From: a virus
Length of the DNA: 28,540 bases
IMG/VR virus record: IMGVR_UViG_3300028392_000236
Location: 1 to 28,540 of that record
Strand: one strand, 5' to 3'
Shown here one piece after another: positions 19,315 through 26,733 of this stretch (position 1 is the first letter of the stretch; every line of letters starts with the position of its first letter). A program made the position numbers and the translations under genes. The notes under the pieces are model-generated. The model was given only the letters and a program-made list of their open reading frames with translations. It made no database searches and was not told where the DNA came from.

Positions 19315-20430
19315 ATGGCAAAGCAAGTAATAGAGATAGGGTCGCGAGCAAATGACGGCACTGGCGATTCGATCCGCATCGGCGCACAGAAAATTAATGA
19401 TAATTTTACTGAGCTATATTCAAACGCAGTGCCGTCTCCTGCTGGTCAAAGCGGAAAGTATTTAACTACTGACGGGACTGCCGTTACATGGGGAACGGCA
19501 ACAGTTTCTAACATAACAGGAAATGCTGCAACCGTTACAAATGGAGTTTATATTAACGGCAGTTATTCAAATCCGTCGTGGATTACTAATTTAGATCCTA
19601 GTAAAGTGTTACCAACTCAGTCTAGTCATATTGGGCAATTCTTAACAACTGACGGTAGTACTATTAGTTGGGGGCCAGTGATACAACCAGAGCAACTTCA
19701 AAGCGATTGGGCTCAAAGTAATACTGCTTCCTTAGATTTTATTAAAAATAAACCAACAATCCCTACAAACACTAACCAACTTGCTAACGGTGCTGGGTTT
19801 CTTACATCAAATGGTATACCTAATCAAACTGGAAATACTGGAAAATATTTAAGCACAAATGGATCAGTGTTGTCTTGGAATACAGTAAACGCACAACTAC
19901 AAAGCGATTGGACTCAAAGTAATACTGCTTCCTTAGATTTTATTAAAAACAAACCAACAATTAACACGCTTGTACCTAGTCAAACCGGTAATAGTGGAAA
20001 ATATTTAAGCACTGATGGATCAACAGTATCATGGGCATCAAGTTCCGGACTAGGTGCTCGACTAATAGTATCGGCAACAACCGCTTCTCTTTCTAGTGGT
20101 GTCGCCGGAGTAGTTACTGCTTCAGGATTCAAAGGATATGCGTTATTAAGTATACAAGTTAGTGCCGGCGCATGGGTTACAGTTTATACTAGTTCTGCTG
20201 CACAATCAGCAGACAGTGGTAGAGCTATATCTACTGATCCTACACCTGGTAGTGGAGTTGTTGCTGAGTCGGTTACTACTACTGCTACTACAACATATTT
20301 TTCTCCAGCTATAATTGGTTATAGTAGTGAAGCAGTACCGAATACGAACATTCCGTTGAAAGTTTATAATAATAGTGGGTCAACCGCAACAATCACGGTT
20401 ACACTAACTCTATTAAAATTGGAAGTATAA
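19315..20430 (+). CDS. tail-fibre-like protein with NDGTGD N-terminus and internal repeats
   Basis: This 371-residue protein begins with IGSRANDGTGDSIRIG, then KINDNFTELY, an N-terminal motif common in phage fibre and virion-decoration proteins. It then carries four copies of a G-x-(Y/F)-L-(T/S)-T-(D/N)-G-x-x-(V/I/L)-(S/T)-W motif (GKYLTTDGTAVTW, GQFLTTDGSTISW, GKYLSTNGSVLSW, GKYLSTDGSTVSW). Two nearly identical units contain QSDW(A/T)QSNTASLDFIKN followed by KPTI, also typical of tail fibres. The C-terminal ~125 residues form a Ser/Thr/Val-rich domain (GYALLSIQVSAGAWVTVYT to TITVTLTLLKLEV), predicted all-beta and probably the exposed tip. No membrane segment or signal peptide is seen. The next gene, a sedolisin, starts one base after the stop, so the two are very likely co-expressed. 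The role as receptor-binding fibre or fibre tip is inferred from motifs and neighbours. Confidence 0.8.
   Translation: MAKQVIEIGSRANDGTGDSIRIGAQKINDNFTELYSNAVPSPAGQSGKYLTTDGTAVTWGTATVSNITGNAATVTNGVYINGSYSNPSWITNLDPSKVLPTQSSHIGQFLTTDGSTISWGPVIQPEQLQSDWAQSNTASLDFIKNKPTIPTNTNQLANGAGFLTSNGIPNQTGNTGKYLSTNGSVLSWNTVNAQLQSDWTQSNTASLDFIKNKPTINTLVPSQTGNSGKYLSTDGSTVSWASSSGLGARLIVSATTASLSSGVAGVVTASGFKGYALLSIQVSAGAWVTVYTSSAAQSADSGRAISTDPTPGSGVVAESVTTTATTTYFSPAIIGYSSEAVPNTNIPLKVYNNSGSTATITVTLTLLKLEV
19699..19760. repeat. 62-bp direct repeat, copy 1 (inside fibre gene)
   Basis: Starts CAAAGCGATTGGGCTCAAAG and ends AAACCAACAAT. It differs from the copy at 19900-19961 at two bases by eye. It encodes QSDWAQSNTASLDFIKN plus KPTI. 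The 201-base spacing equals 67 codons, so recombination between copies would keep the frame. Confidence 0.92.
19900..19961. repeat. 62-bp direct repeat, copy 2 (inside fibre gene)
   Basis: Second copy, starting CAAAGCGATTGGACTCAAAG. The two differences from copy 1 are G/A in the sixth repeat codon (Ala versus Thr) and T/C in a synonymous Asn codon. The near identity at DNA level suggests recent duplication or gene conversion. Confidence 0.92.
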
Positions 20431-20431
20431 T

Positions 20432-22057
20432 ATGTCGACAATCTCCACTCAAGAAATAATAATCAGTGTATATCTTAAAAAGGATAATCACGAAAATGGC
20501 ATGACATTACAAGAATATGCTGACGGAGTAATTGCCGGAACCCAGCCAATTCTAAGTAATGATCAATACGCATATCAATTCGGAGCAGTTGAAGATCAAG
20601 TTAATCTAGTAATAAATTGGGCAGAAGTTAATAACTTAACAGTGATAGAATCAAATGTTGGAGCAGCCTTAATAAAACTCCAAGGAACCGCCGACCAATT
20701 TGATTCGTTGTTTACTATCTCAATAAAAACGGTAATTGACGGAGATAGGGAATATCTTACACATGACGGCACTTTAATAGTTCCTACAGAAATTGACGAT
20801 GTTGTACAAGCCGTTCTTGGTTTAGACAATTCGGTTAGTTTTTCGCACAATGCTATACTTGATCCAACCGTTGATCCTTCAGTAGACCCTAGTCTAATAA
20901 CTAGCCCAACTCCGGTCGATCTAGCACTTGCCTATAAATTTCCAAGATCTCCGGGGTCAGATCTAGTACAAGGTAACGGTGCGTGTGTTGCTATTATTGA
21001 ACTAGGCGGCGGCTGGACTACACAAAATTTAACAAGTACATTTAGTCGAATTGGGCAACCTAATCCTACGGTAGTTGATGTATTAGTCGATGGCGGGACA
21101 AACAACCCGTCAGACGTGGGTAGTAGTGGTGAAGTGATGCTTGATATATATTGTGTGGCAGCGGTGGCGCCAGCTGCAAAAATTGCCATGTATTTTGCCC
21201 CAAACAGTTATCAAGGATTTATAGATACAATCACAACCCCGACAAATGATACAGTAAATAATCCTAGTGTTATTAGTGTCAGTTGGGGAACAACTGACAC
21301 TAATTGGGGGTCAACTGCCCGAGCCGCATTTGAAGCGGCACTTCAAGCCGCTACAGTTAAAGGAATTACAGTATTCATAGCCGCCGGCGACTACGGTGTT
21401 AGAGCTATTAGTGGCGGCCCAACATATTCTTTACAATATCCAGGATCAAGCCCCTACTGTGTATGTGCTGGCGGAACTGTAGTATCTATCAACAATGACT
21501 ATTCAATTGCTAGCGAAGAGCCCTGGGGAACCAGTGGCGGGTCGTACGCCGGCGGTGGCGGCGTCAGTTCAATATTTCCAGTACCGGCATGGCAAACGGG
21601 ATTTAGTAGTAAAACATATCCCGGCAATTCTATAGTACCGCTAGGTGGCCGCGGCATTCCTGATGTGTCTGCTCACGCAGTCGGATACTTCTTTTATTAT
21701 GGTGCTCCGAACTACTCAGGTAGCTTTGTAGGAACTAGTGCCACTGCTCCGCTACTATCAGGAATGATGGCTAGATTAAATCAACTGTCCGGGCGACGAA
21801 TTGGATTTGTTAATTCAGATTGGTATAGTGTAAGAACAACCGCGTTCAATGATCAAATAACAGGCGACAACCACGGAGGAAACACTGTAGGTTATAAGGC
21901 CACTGCTGGATGGGATGCGACAACGGGCTTAGGAAGTCCTATCGGTACGGAGTTGTATAAGTTATATAAAATTGGCACAACTTTTCCGAAACGTAATAAC
22001 GGTTTTAGACCTACTAGCGGACAAGTATATCCTAGAACAACAACAGGTGTTCGATAA
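20432..22057 (+). CDS. sedolisin (peptidase family S53) with pro-kumamolisin activation domain
   Basis: This 541-residue protein has the full S53 layout. Residues 1-~140 match the pro-kumamolisin activation domain (IIISVYLKKD, LQEYADGVIAG, YAYQFGA, VNLVINWAEVNNLTVIES, ALIKLQGTADQFDSLFTI, VVQAVLGLDN). A linker with three Asp-Pro pairs (144-153) holds the likely processing region. The catalytic domain starts at TPVDLALAYKFP (160-171). E234 and D238 lie in SGEVMLDIY, the oxyanion Asp is D320 in FIAAGDYG, and the nucleophile is S436 in GTSATAP; VSWG (283-286) and RGIPDVSAHA are also family-typical. The calcium-site region is kept (D474 in FNDQITGDN, GWDATTGLGSP with D495). A short basic tail (516-541) follows. 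S53 enzymes are usually acid-active endopeptidases that cut off their own prodomain. No signal peptide is visible. SD GGAAG lies 6 bases before the ATG, which is one base after the fibre gene's stop. Target and virion location are unknown. Confidence 0.95.
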   Translation: MSTISTQEIIISVYLKKDNHENGMTLQEYADGVIAGTQPILSNDQYAYQFGAVEDQVNLVINWAEVNNLTVIESNVGAALIKLQGTADQFDSLFTISIKTVIDGDREYLTHDGTLIVPTEIDDVVQAVLGLDNSVSFSHNAILDPTVDPSVDPSLITSPTPVDLALAYKFPRSPGSDLVQGNGACVAIIELGGGWTTQNLTSTFSRIGQPNPTVVDVLVDGGTNNPSDVGSSGEVMLDIYCVAAVAPAAKIAMYFAPNSYQGFIDTITTPTNDTVNNPSVISVSWGTTDTNWGSTARAAFEAALQAATVKGITVFIAAGDYGVRAISGGPTYSLQYPGSSPYCVCAGGTVVSINNDYSIASEEPWGTSGGSYAGGGGVSSIFPVPAWQTGFSSKTYPGNSIVPLGGRGIPDVSAHAVGYFFYYGAPNYSGSFVGTSATAPLLSGMMARLNQLSGRRIGFVNSDWYSVRTTAFNDQITGDNHGGNTVGYKATAGWDATTGLGSPIGTELYKLYKIGTTFPKRNNGFRPTSGQVYPRTTTGVR

Positions 22058-22090
22058 GCAATCGATTAAACTACCACATTATATACATTG

Positions 22091-22097
22091 ATAAATA
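22091..22097 (+). promoter_or_regulatory. probable T4-type late promoter (ATAAATA box) after the sedolisin gene
   Basis: The 60-base gap at 22058-22117 contains TTGATAAATATAAGATA, with the core at 22091-22097, 27 bases before the ATG at 22118. The AAGATA after the box is shared with the one at 1711. The box suggests that the genes from 22118 form a second late transcription unit. Confidence 0.6.
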
Positions 22098-22117
22098 TAA
22101 GATAAAGAGAGAGTATT

Positions 22118-22726
22118 ATGCAGAGTAAAGATACAACGGGAATTCATGTAGAAGGTCACATTAAGATTCATGACCCTGCTTCTGGTGAGGTTTTTATTAA
22201 TAAGCGTAATGCCGTTCATTACGAAAATATTAGTATTGCGCTAGCTCAGAGTATAGCGAACAGCGGCCAAGGTTTTATATATCAGATGGCCTTTGGTAAC
22301 GGTGGCACTGCTATTGATCCAACTGGTATTATTACCTATTTGACTCCGAATAGTTCAGGATCAAATGCTAGTTTATATAATGAAACCTACACAAAGATCG
22401 TTGATGATAGAAGTAGTAATAACGTAGACCCAACTCGCAATTTTGTTGAAACTAGACACGTTACTGGCACAAATTATACTGACGTGTTTATTACTTGTTT
22501 GTTAGATTATGGTGAACCTAGCGGACAAAATGCTTACGATACAACAACTAATAATGAAAGTGCCTATGTTTTTGACGAGCTAGGGCTTAAATCATACAGT
22601 TCAACTGGGCAGAGTTTATTATTAACACATGTGGTATTCCATCCTGTACAAAAAAGTTTAAATCGATTGATTCAGATTGATTATACTGTGCGTATTCAAA
22701 GTTTAACTGGTTTGGCAGGAGTATAA
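22118..22726 (+). CDS. virion structural protein of unknown role
   Basis: A 202-residue protein with a start like other marine T4-like phage virion proteins: GIHVEGHIKIHDPASGEVFI, then KRNAVHYENISIALAQSI, FIYQMAFGNGGTAIDPTG, YLTPN. The C-terminus reads VVFHPVQKSLNRLIQIDYTV. I recognise the type but know no assigned function. It is predicted mostly beta, with no membrane segment, signal peptide or catalytic motif. Translation probably starts at the ATG at 22118 behind the purine-rich AAAGAGAGAG at about 22104-22113. It is the first gene after a probable late promoter and lies 3 bases before a collar-type fibre gene, so a connector or attachment role for the following fibres is possible; that is inference only. 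Confidence 0.8.
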   Translation: MQSKDTTGIHVEGHIKIHDPASGEVFINKRNAVHYENISIALAQSIANSGQGFIYQMAFGNGGTAIDPTGIITYLTPNSSGSNASLYNETYTKIVDDRSSNNVDPTRNFVETRHVTGTNYTDVFITCLLDYGEPSGQNAYDTTTNNESAYVFDELGLKSYSSTGQSLLLTHVVFHPVQKSLNRLIQIDYTVRIQSLTGLAGV

Positions 22727-22729
22727 TAA

Positions 22730-24841
22730 ATGAGTTACCAAGTCAAATATACCGAAACAACAAATCCAAGTAAGCCCCCGATCACAGTCGAAGATCAAAC
22801 AGTTAACTCGCAAACTGATTTAAAATTTGTTGGAAAGAATTATGCCGGTTATGCTTCTTACATGGCAGAAAATTTCTTACATTTATTAGAAAATTTTTCT
22901 AAAAATACTGCCCCGACTCAGCCAGTTGAAGGCCAGCTATGGTACGACAACAGCCCAGATGTTAATTTATTAAAAGTATATGACGGCACAGTATGGACAG
23001 CGGCAGGTAGTGTTAAGAAATTAGATACTGCGCCTAGTGTTGGAATTATTGGCGACCTTTGGGTAAACACTAATACCCAACAGCTTCATGTATATTCCGG
23101 GTCTAACTGGTTGTTAATTGGTCCACAGTATAGTTCAGGATCAAAAACGGGTCCAGATGTTGAAACTATTATTGACTCAAACAATATTTCTCATAGTGTA
23201 ATTACATTTTGGGCAAACAATAGCAAGGTAGCAATATTAAGCAAAGAATCATTTAAGCCAAAGTTGTTCATTCCGGGATTTACTACTATCGGTCAGGGAT
23301 TTAATATTAGTACAGTTGACGCTGACAGCACAACCGCTCCAACAAAGATGTGGGGAACTGCTAGCCAAGCCAATGCGTTGGTGATCAGCGGCTCTGCTGT
23401 TGCTGCAAGTAATTTTCTTAGAGGTGATGTAATAAGCACTTCTAATACTCCATTAAATATTAGAGCAAGTGGCGGACTAAGTATTGGTAGTGATTTAAGT
23501 TTTAATATTGGTCAAGAATTATCGTCGACTATTTTATATTCTAAAACTAGTGGCGGCACTATAGATCTTAAACTAACAGCAACTAACGGCACGATAAACA
23601 CAGTAGTGCGAGTTGATTCAAACAGTAGGGTTGGTATTAACACAATTAGTCCACAAGAAGCGTTAGATGTAAATGGAAACATCACTACTAGCGGAGATAT
23701 TACAGCCGCTGGGTTAACTACTAGCAATACGCTAGCAGTACAATCAACATCAACGTTTGGCGACGATATTTTTACATTGGGTAAAATTGAAACTAGTTAC
23801 CTAGATATTGATGGCAATCCGTTTACTTACCCTGTAATTATTCCAGGCCCAAATGATTCAGCAGACGCAATTTACGACATTGGATCTAGTACAAGAAGAT
23901 TTAGAAATATATACGCTCAAGAATTTGTTGGAAATTTTAACGGAGCATTTACTGGATCATTATCGGGAAGTATTTCAGGATCGGCAGCAAAGTTATCTAG
24001 CCCAACTACATTTAGACTAATAGGCGATGTAGCTAGTGATGATGTAGATTTTGACGGCCAAACGCCACAACCTGGTCATGATCCGGGTCTTATTGAATTT
24101 ACTACATCTATTAGTCAAAACCTTATTACAGGAAAGCCGCAAGTTACTTCGTCAAAAAATGACGATCAATTATTAGTATATCGATCGGGGGTCGACAGCG
24201 GATTAAAACGAGTTACAAGACAATCGTTTTTTGCCAATATTCCAACAGTACCTATTGGCTCTTTAATGCCTTTTGCTGGTACAGTGTTACCAAACGGTTA
24301 TTTGCTGTGCGATGGCGGCGAGGTGCGTATTAGTGAGTACCCAGAGTTATTTGGTGTAATCGGTTATACTTACAAGAGATTAGGGCTACGTGGTAAGAAC
24401 ACGTTTGCGCTGCCAGATTTACGTGGTCGATTTCCAATGGGGTCGGATAGCATGGACAATGGGACAACTGTTCCGGACAAAGATGATCCAACTATTTTAA
24501 TTGACGCAGGCGGAGGAAGTGCCAACAGAGTTACTGCTACATCAGCAGATAATATTGGAGACAGTAACGGAGTTGAAGAAATAAGCATTCAGATTAACAA
24601 TCTTCCGGAACATAAACATACACTTCAAAGCGATTCTGGGTTACAATATTTTGCCGGGGGAAGTCCAACAGGTGATGCTGATGGCGGAACGATCGCAGGT
24701 TACGGAGTTTCGGCCGGCGCATCAGGATATGGATTGCCTAATAGCGGAGGAGTTTCGTCACCGCGGCTTGGCGATACTATTAGCACTATGAACCCTTATA
24801 TCACAATTAATTATATTATCTTTACTGGTGTCATACAATGA
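22730..24841 (+). CDS. short-tail-fibre-like protein with phage tail collar domain
   Basis: This 703-residue protein begins with a virion-attachment-type domain (FVGKNYAGYASYMAENFLHL, LENFSKN, PVEGQLWYD, VYDGTVW) shared with the next two genes. Mid-protein repeats include VGINTISPQEALDVNGNITT at ~300-318 and YDIGSSTRRFRNIYAQEF at ~383-400, typical of fibre shafts. The C-terminal ~200 residues are a phage tail collar domain (PF07484-type: IGSLMPFAGTVLPNGYLLCDG from ~508, ALPDLRGRFPMGSD ~560). Next comes LPEHKHT with H628 and H630, resembling the metal-binding HxH of T4 gp12, and the end MNPYITINYIIFTG. T4 gp12 is the short tail fibre that binds the host surface irreversibly, so the same kind of job is likely. 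SD AGGAG (22717-22721) lies 8 bases before the ATG; the stop overlaps the next start by 4 bases (ATGA). Confidence 0.9.
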   Translation: MSYQVKYTETTNPSKPPITVEDQTVNSQTDLKFVGKNYAGYASYMAENFLHLLENFSKNTAPTQPVEGQLWYDNSPDVNLLKVYDGTVWTAAGSVKKLDTAPSVGIIGDLWVNTNTQQLHVYSGSNWLLIGPQYSSGSKTGPDVETIIDSNNISHSVITFWANNSKVAILSKESFKPKLFIPGFTTIGQGFNISTVDADSTTAPTKMWGTASQANALVISGSAVAASNFLRGDVISTSNTPLNIRASGGLSIGSDLSFNIGQELSSTILYSKTSGGTIDLKLTATNGTINTVVRVDSNSRVGINTISPQEALDVNGNITTSGDITAAGLTTSNTLAVQSTSTFGDDIFTLGKIETSYLDIDGNPFTYPVIIPGPNDSADAIYDIGSSTRRFRNIYAQEFVGNFNGAFTGSLSGSISGSAAKLSSPTTFRLIGDVASDDVDFDGQTPQPGHDPGLIEFTTSISQNLITGKPQVTSSKNDDQLLVYRSGVDSGLKRVTRQSFFANIPTVPIGSLMPFAGTVLPNGYLLCDGGEVRISEYPELFGVIGYTYKRLGLRGKNTFALPDLRGRFPMGSDSMDNGTTVPDKDDPTILIDAGGGSANRVTATSADNIGDSNGVEEISIQINNLPEHKHTLQSDSGLQYFAGGSPTGDADGGTIAGYGVSAGASGYGLPNSGGVSSPRLGDTISTMNPYITINYIIFTGVIQ

Positions 24842-26688
24842 GCTACATAATCAATAAAACTGATGGATCTGTATTAACAGAAATAGTTGACGGCACTATT
24901 GACCAAACAGCCACTGACTTAACACTAGTCGGAAAAAATGCCAGTAGTTACGGTGAAGCATTTAATGAAAATTTTGTTCATCTCTTAGAAAATTTTGCCA
25001 ATACTAGCGCACCGAATAATCCGATTCAAGGGCAATTATGGTTTGATACTAGTGAAAATAGATTAAAAATTTACGACGGTGGTGGCTTTAAAGTAAGCGG
25101 AGGTAGTATTGTTTCTAATACTATTCCTTCAACTATCGGCCAAGGCGATATATGGATTGATAGTCGAAGGAAACAACTGTATTTCAACGATGGAGTATCT
25201 ACTATATTAGCAGGACCATCTTGGTCAACGTTCCAAGGAATAACTGGATGCGAAGTAGTTGATATAGCCGATACCAATAATAATCCTCGAACAATAATTT
25301 TATTCAAGGTTGGTGGGATTTTATTAGGAATTTTTAGTAATACTCAATTTGTTCCACTGATTGACGGCGATGGATTAGGTCTTGAGTTTCAAGGTCCGTC
25401 TTTTAACATAGCCACTAGTTACGTTAGGGGCGATCGAGTAACACATAGAAATAACCCGAATACTCCTCCTACGTTAATATATGAAGCAATTACAGCAAGT
25501 GTTCCAACGGGAACATTGCCGACTGATATTACATATTGGAAACAGGTAACTATTAGTCCTGGGTTTAATGCTAGTACACTAGGCAATTTAAAATTTGATG
25601 TTACTACTACACGAGCAAATGCGTTAATCGATGGTAACGGCGATTTGAAAACCGCAGATAATTTTATAGGTAATGTAGGCGATGCTTCTATCAATGGTAC
25701 ATTAACTATCACTAACGTAGTTCCTCTAATTCTTGGCGGAAGTACACAGTCTCAAGTAACAGTCAGTAATGCGCTATTTGAATTAGCATCAAATATATCT
25801 GATCAAAACTTCCAAGTATCGTCAAAGAACGCAGCCAACGGACTGCAAGCTAGTATCTTCGTTAATTCTCGAAATGAAAAGGTGGGCATTTATACTAATA
25901 CACCAACAGCCACGTTAGATGTCAACGGTGATACTCGTATTAGAGGTAGTTTGACAGTTGAAAAGAACATTACTGCTATCAATCAGTACGAAGTAAATAT
26001 TGAAGAAAAACTTCTCAATCTAGGTAAAACATCAAACGCAACTAATAGTACAGCGAATGGCGGCGGTATCTTATTAGAAGGCGGACTAGACGGTGATAAA
26101 ACCTTATTATGGTCATCTACTATACCAGCATGGTCAAGCTCGGAAAATTTTAATATTGCCAGTTCTAAAGGATACTTTATCAACGGTATCCAAATACTAA
26201 ATTATACAACACTTGGTAGTTCTGTACTTAATTCTAGCCTAACTGGAGTTGGTATATTACGTGCTTTACAAGTTTATAGCAATTCTGCTTCATGCGGTAC
26301 CAGCATTGACGGAAATACAATTAGCTATACTAGTAATAGTTTTGCGTCTGGCGATGTTGTATTATTACCAAAGGGCACTGGAAATGTCAGTGTTAGTAAT
26401 AGAAAGATTGTTAACGTTTCAAACGCCCAAGATGCTACAGATGCTGTAAATTTACAAACAGTACAGGCGTTAATTAGCAGTGCTCCCCTAGGATTGTCAG
26501 CTGATACAGCGTTTTTAGCCGGAGCAACGTTAAATGCTGACATTGCCACACAGATTATTGAAAAAGTTTATCCAGCAATTACCCACGGGATTGGTACAGA
26601 ATGTAGAATTTGGTGTATTGATCTAGGAATTGCAAAGCTATTCACTATATCTGCTCTTGGGGTATGGGGTTGGTCAACCAATCTGTAA
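24838..26688 (+). CDS. tail-fibre-like protein, paralogue of its neighbours at the N-terminus
   Basis: A 616-residue protein whose first ~90 residues (TLVGKNASSYGEAFNENFVH, LENFANTSAPNNPIQGQLWFD, LKIYDGGGF) are homologous to the starts of both flanking fibre genes. Residues ~195-240 (YVRGDRVTH to YWKQVT) resemble a CBM5/12-type module. At ~350-375 there is the shaft motif VGIYTNTPTATLDVNGDTRI. Residues ~522-545 read RKIVNVSNAQDATDAVNLQT, similar to the neck of trimeric adhesins and to fibre stalks. The C-terminus (GIGTECRIWCIDLGIAKLFT to WGWSTNL) lacks the collar domain of the upstream protein and matches nothing I recognise. It carries two of the protein's three cysteines, which is uncommon for fibre tips. 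Its start overlaps the previous stop by 4 bases, so expression is coupled. A receptor-binding role is inferred. Confidence 0.82.
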   Translation: MSYIINKTDGSVLTEIVDGTIDQTATDLTLVGKNASSYGEAFNENFVHLLENFANTSAPNNPIQGQLWFDTSENRLKIYDGGGFKVSGGSIVSNTIPSTIGQGDIWIDSRRKQLYFNDGVSTILAGPSWSTFQGITGCEVVDIADTNNNPRTIILFKVGGILLGIFSNTQFVPLIDGDGLGLEFQGPSFNIATSYVRGDRVTHRNNPNTPPTLIYEAITASVPTGTLPTDITYWKQVTISPGFNASTLGNLKFDVTTTRANALIDGNGDLKTADNFIGNVGDASINGTLTITNVVPLILGGSTQSQVTVSNALFELASNISDQNFQVSSKNAANGLQASIFVNSRNEKVGIYTNTPTATLDVNGDTRIRGSLTVEKNITAINQYEVNIEEKLLNLGKTSNATNSTANGGGILLEGGLDGDKTLLWSSTIPAWSSSENFNIASSKGYFINGIQILNYTTLGSSVLNSSLTGVGILRALQVYSNSASCGTSIDGNTISYTSNSFASGDVVLLPKGTGNVSVSNRKIVNVSNAQDATDAVNLQTVQALISSAPLGLSADTAFLAGATLNADIATQIIEKVYPAITHGIGTECRIWCIDLGIAKLFTISALGVWGWSTNL

Positions 26689-26703
26689 ACGAGCCAAAAT
26701 AGA

Positions 26704-26710
26704 ATAAATA
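26704..26710 (+). promoter_or_regulatory. probable T4-type late promoter (ATAAATA box) before the third fibre gene
   Basis: The 45-base gap at 26689-26733 contains AGAATAAATACTAAGAATA, with the ATAAATA core 30 bases before the ATG at 26734. AAGGA at 26719-26723 is the likely ribosome binding site; two ATGs at 26724 and 26727 are out of frame with the gene. Confidence 0.6.
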
Positions 26711-26733
26711 CTAAGAATAAGGAATGATGGAAA

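Noticed and set aside
20432-22057. Sedolisin as a bacterial gene from an assembly chimera
   Set aside because: It sits one base after a fibre gene, shares the strand and AT-rich composition of its neighbours, and is followed by a late-promoter-like box and more virion genes, so it belongs to the phage.
22051-22065. Possible terminator hairpin TCGAT-AAGCA-ATCGA at the sedolisin stop
   Set aside because: Only a 5-bp AT-containing stem overlapping the stop codon and not followed by a T-run; too weak for a terminator call.
26724-26729. Tandem ATGATG as start of the third fibre gene
   Set aside because: Both ATGs are out of frame with the long reading frame; the ATG at 26734 gives the conserved N-terminus.
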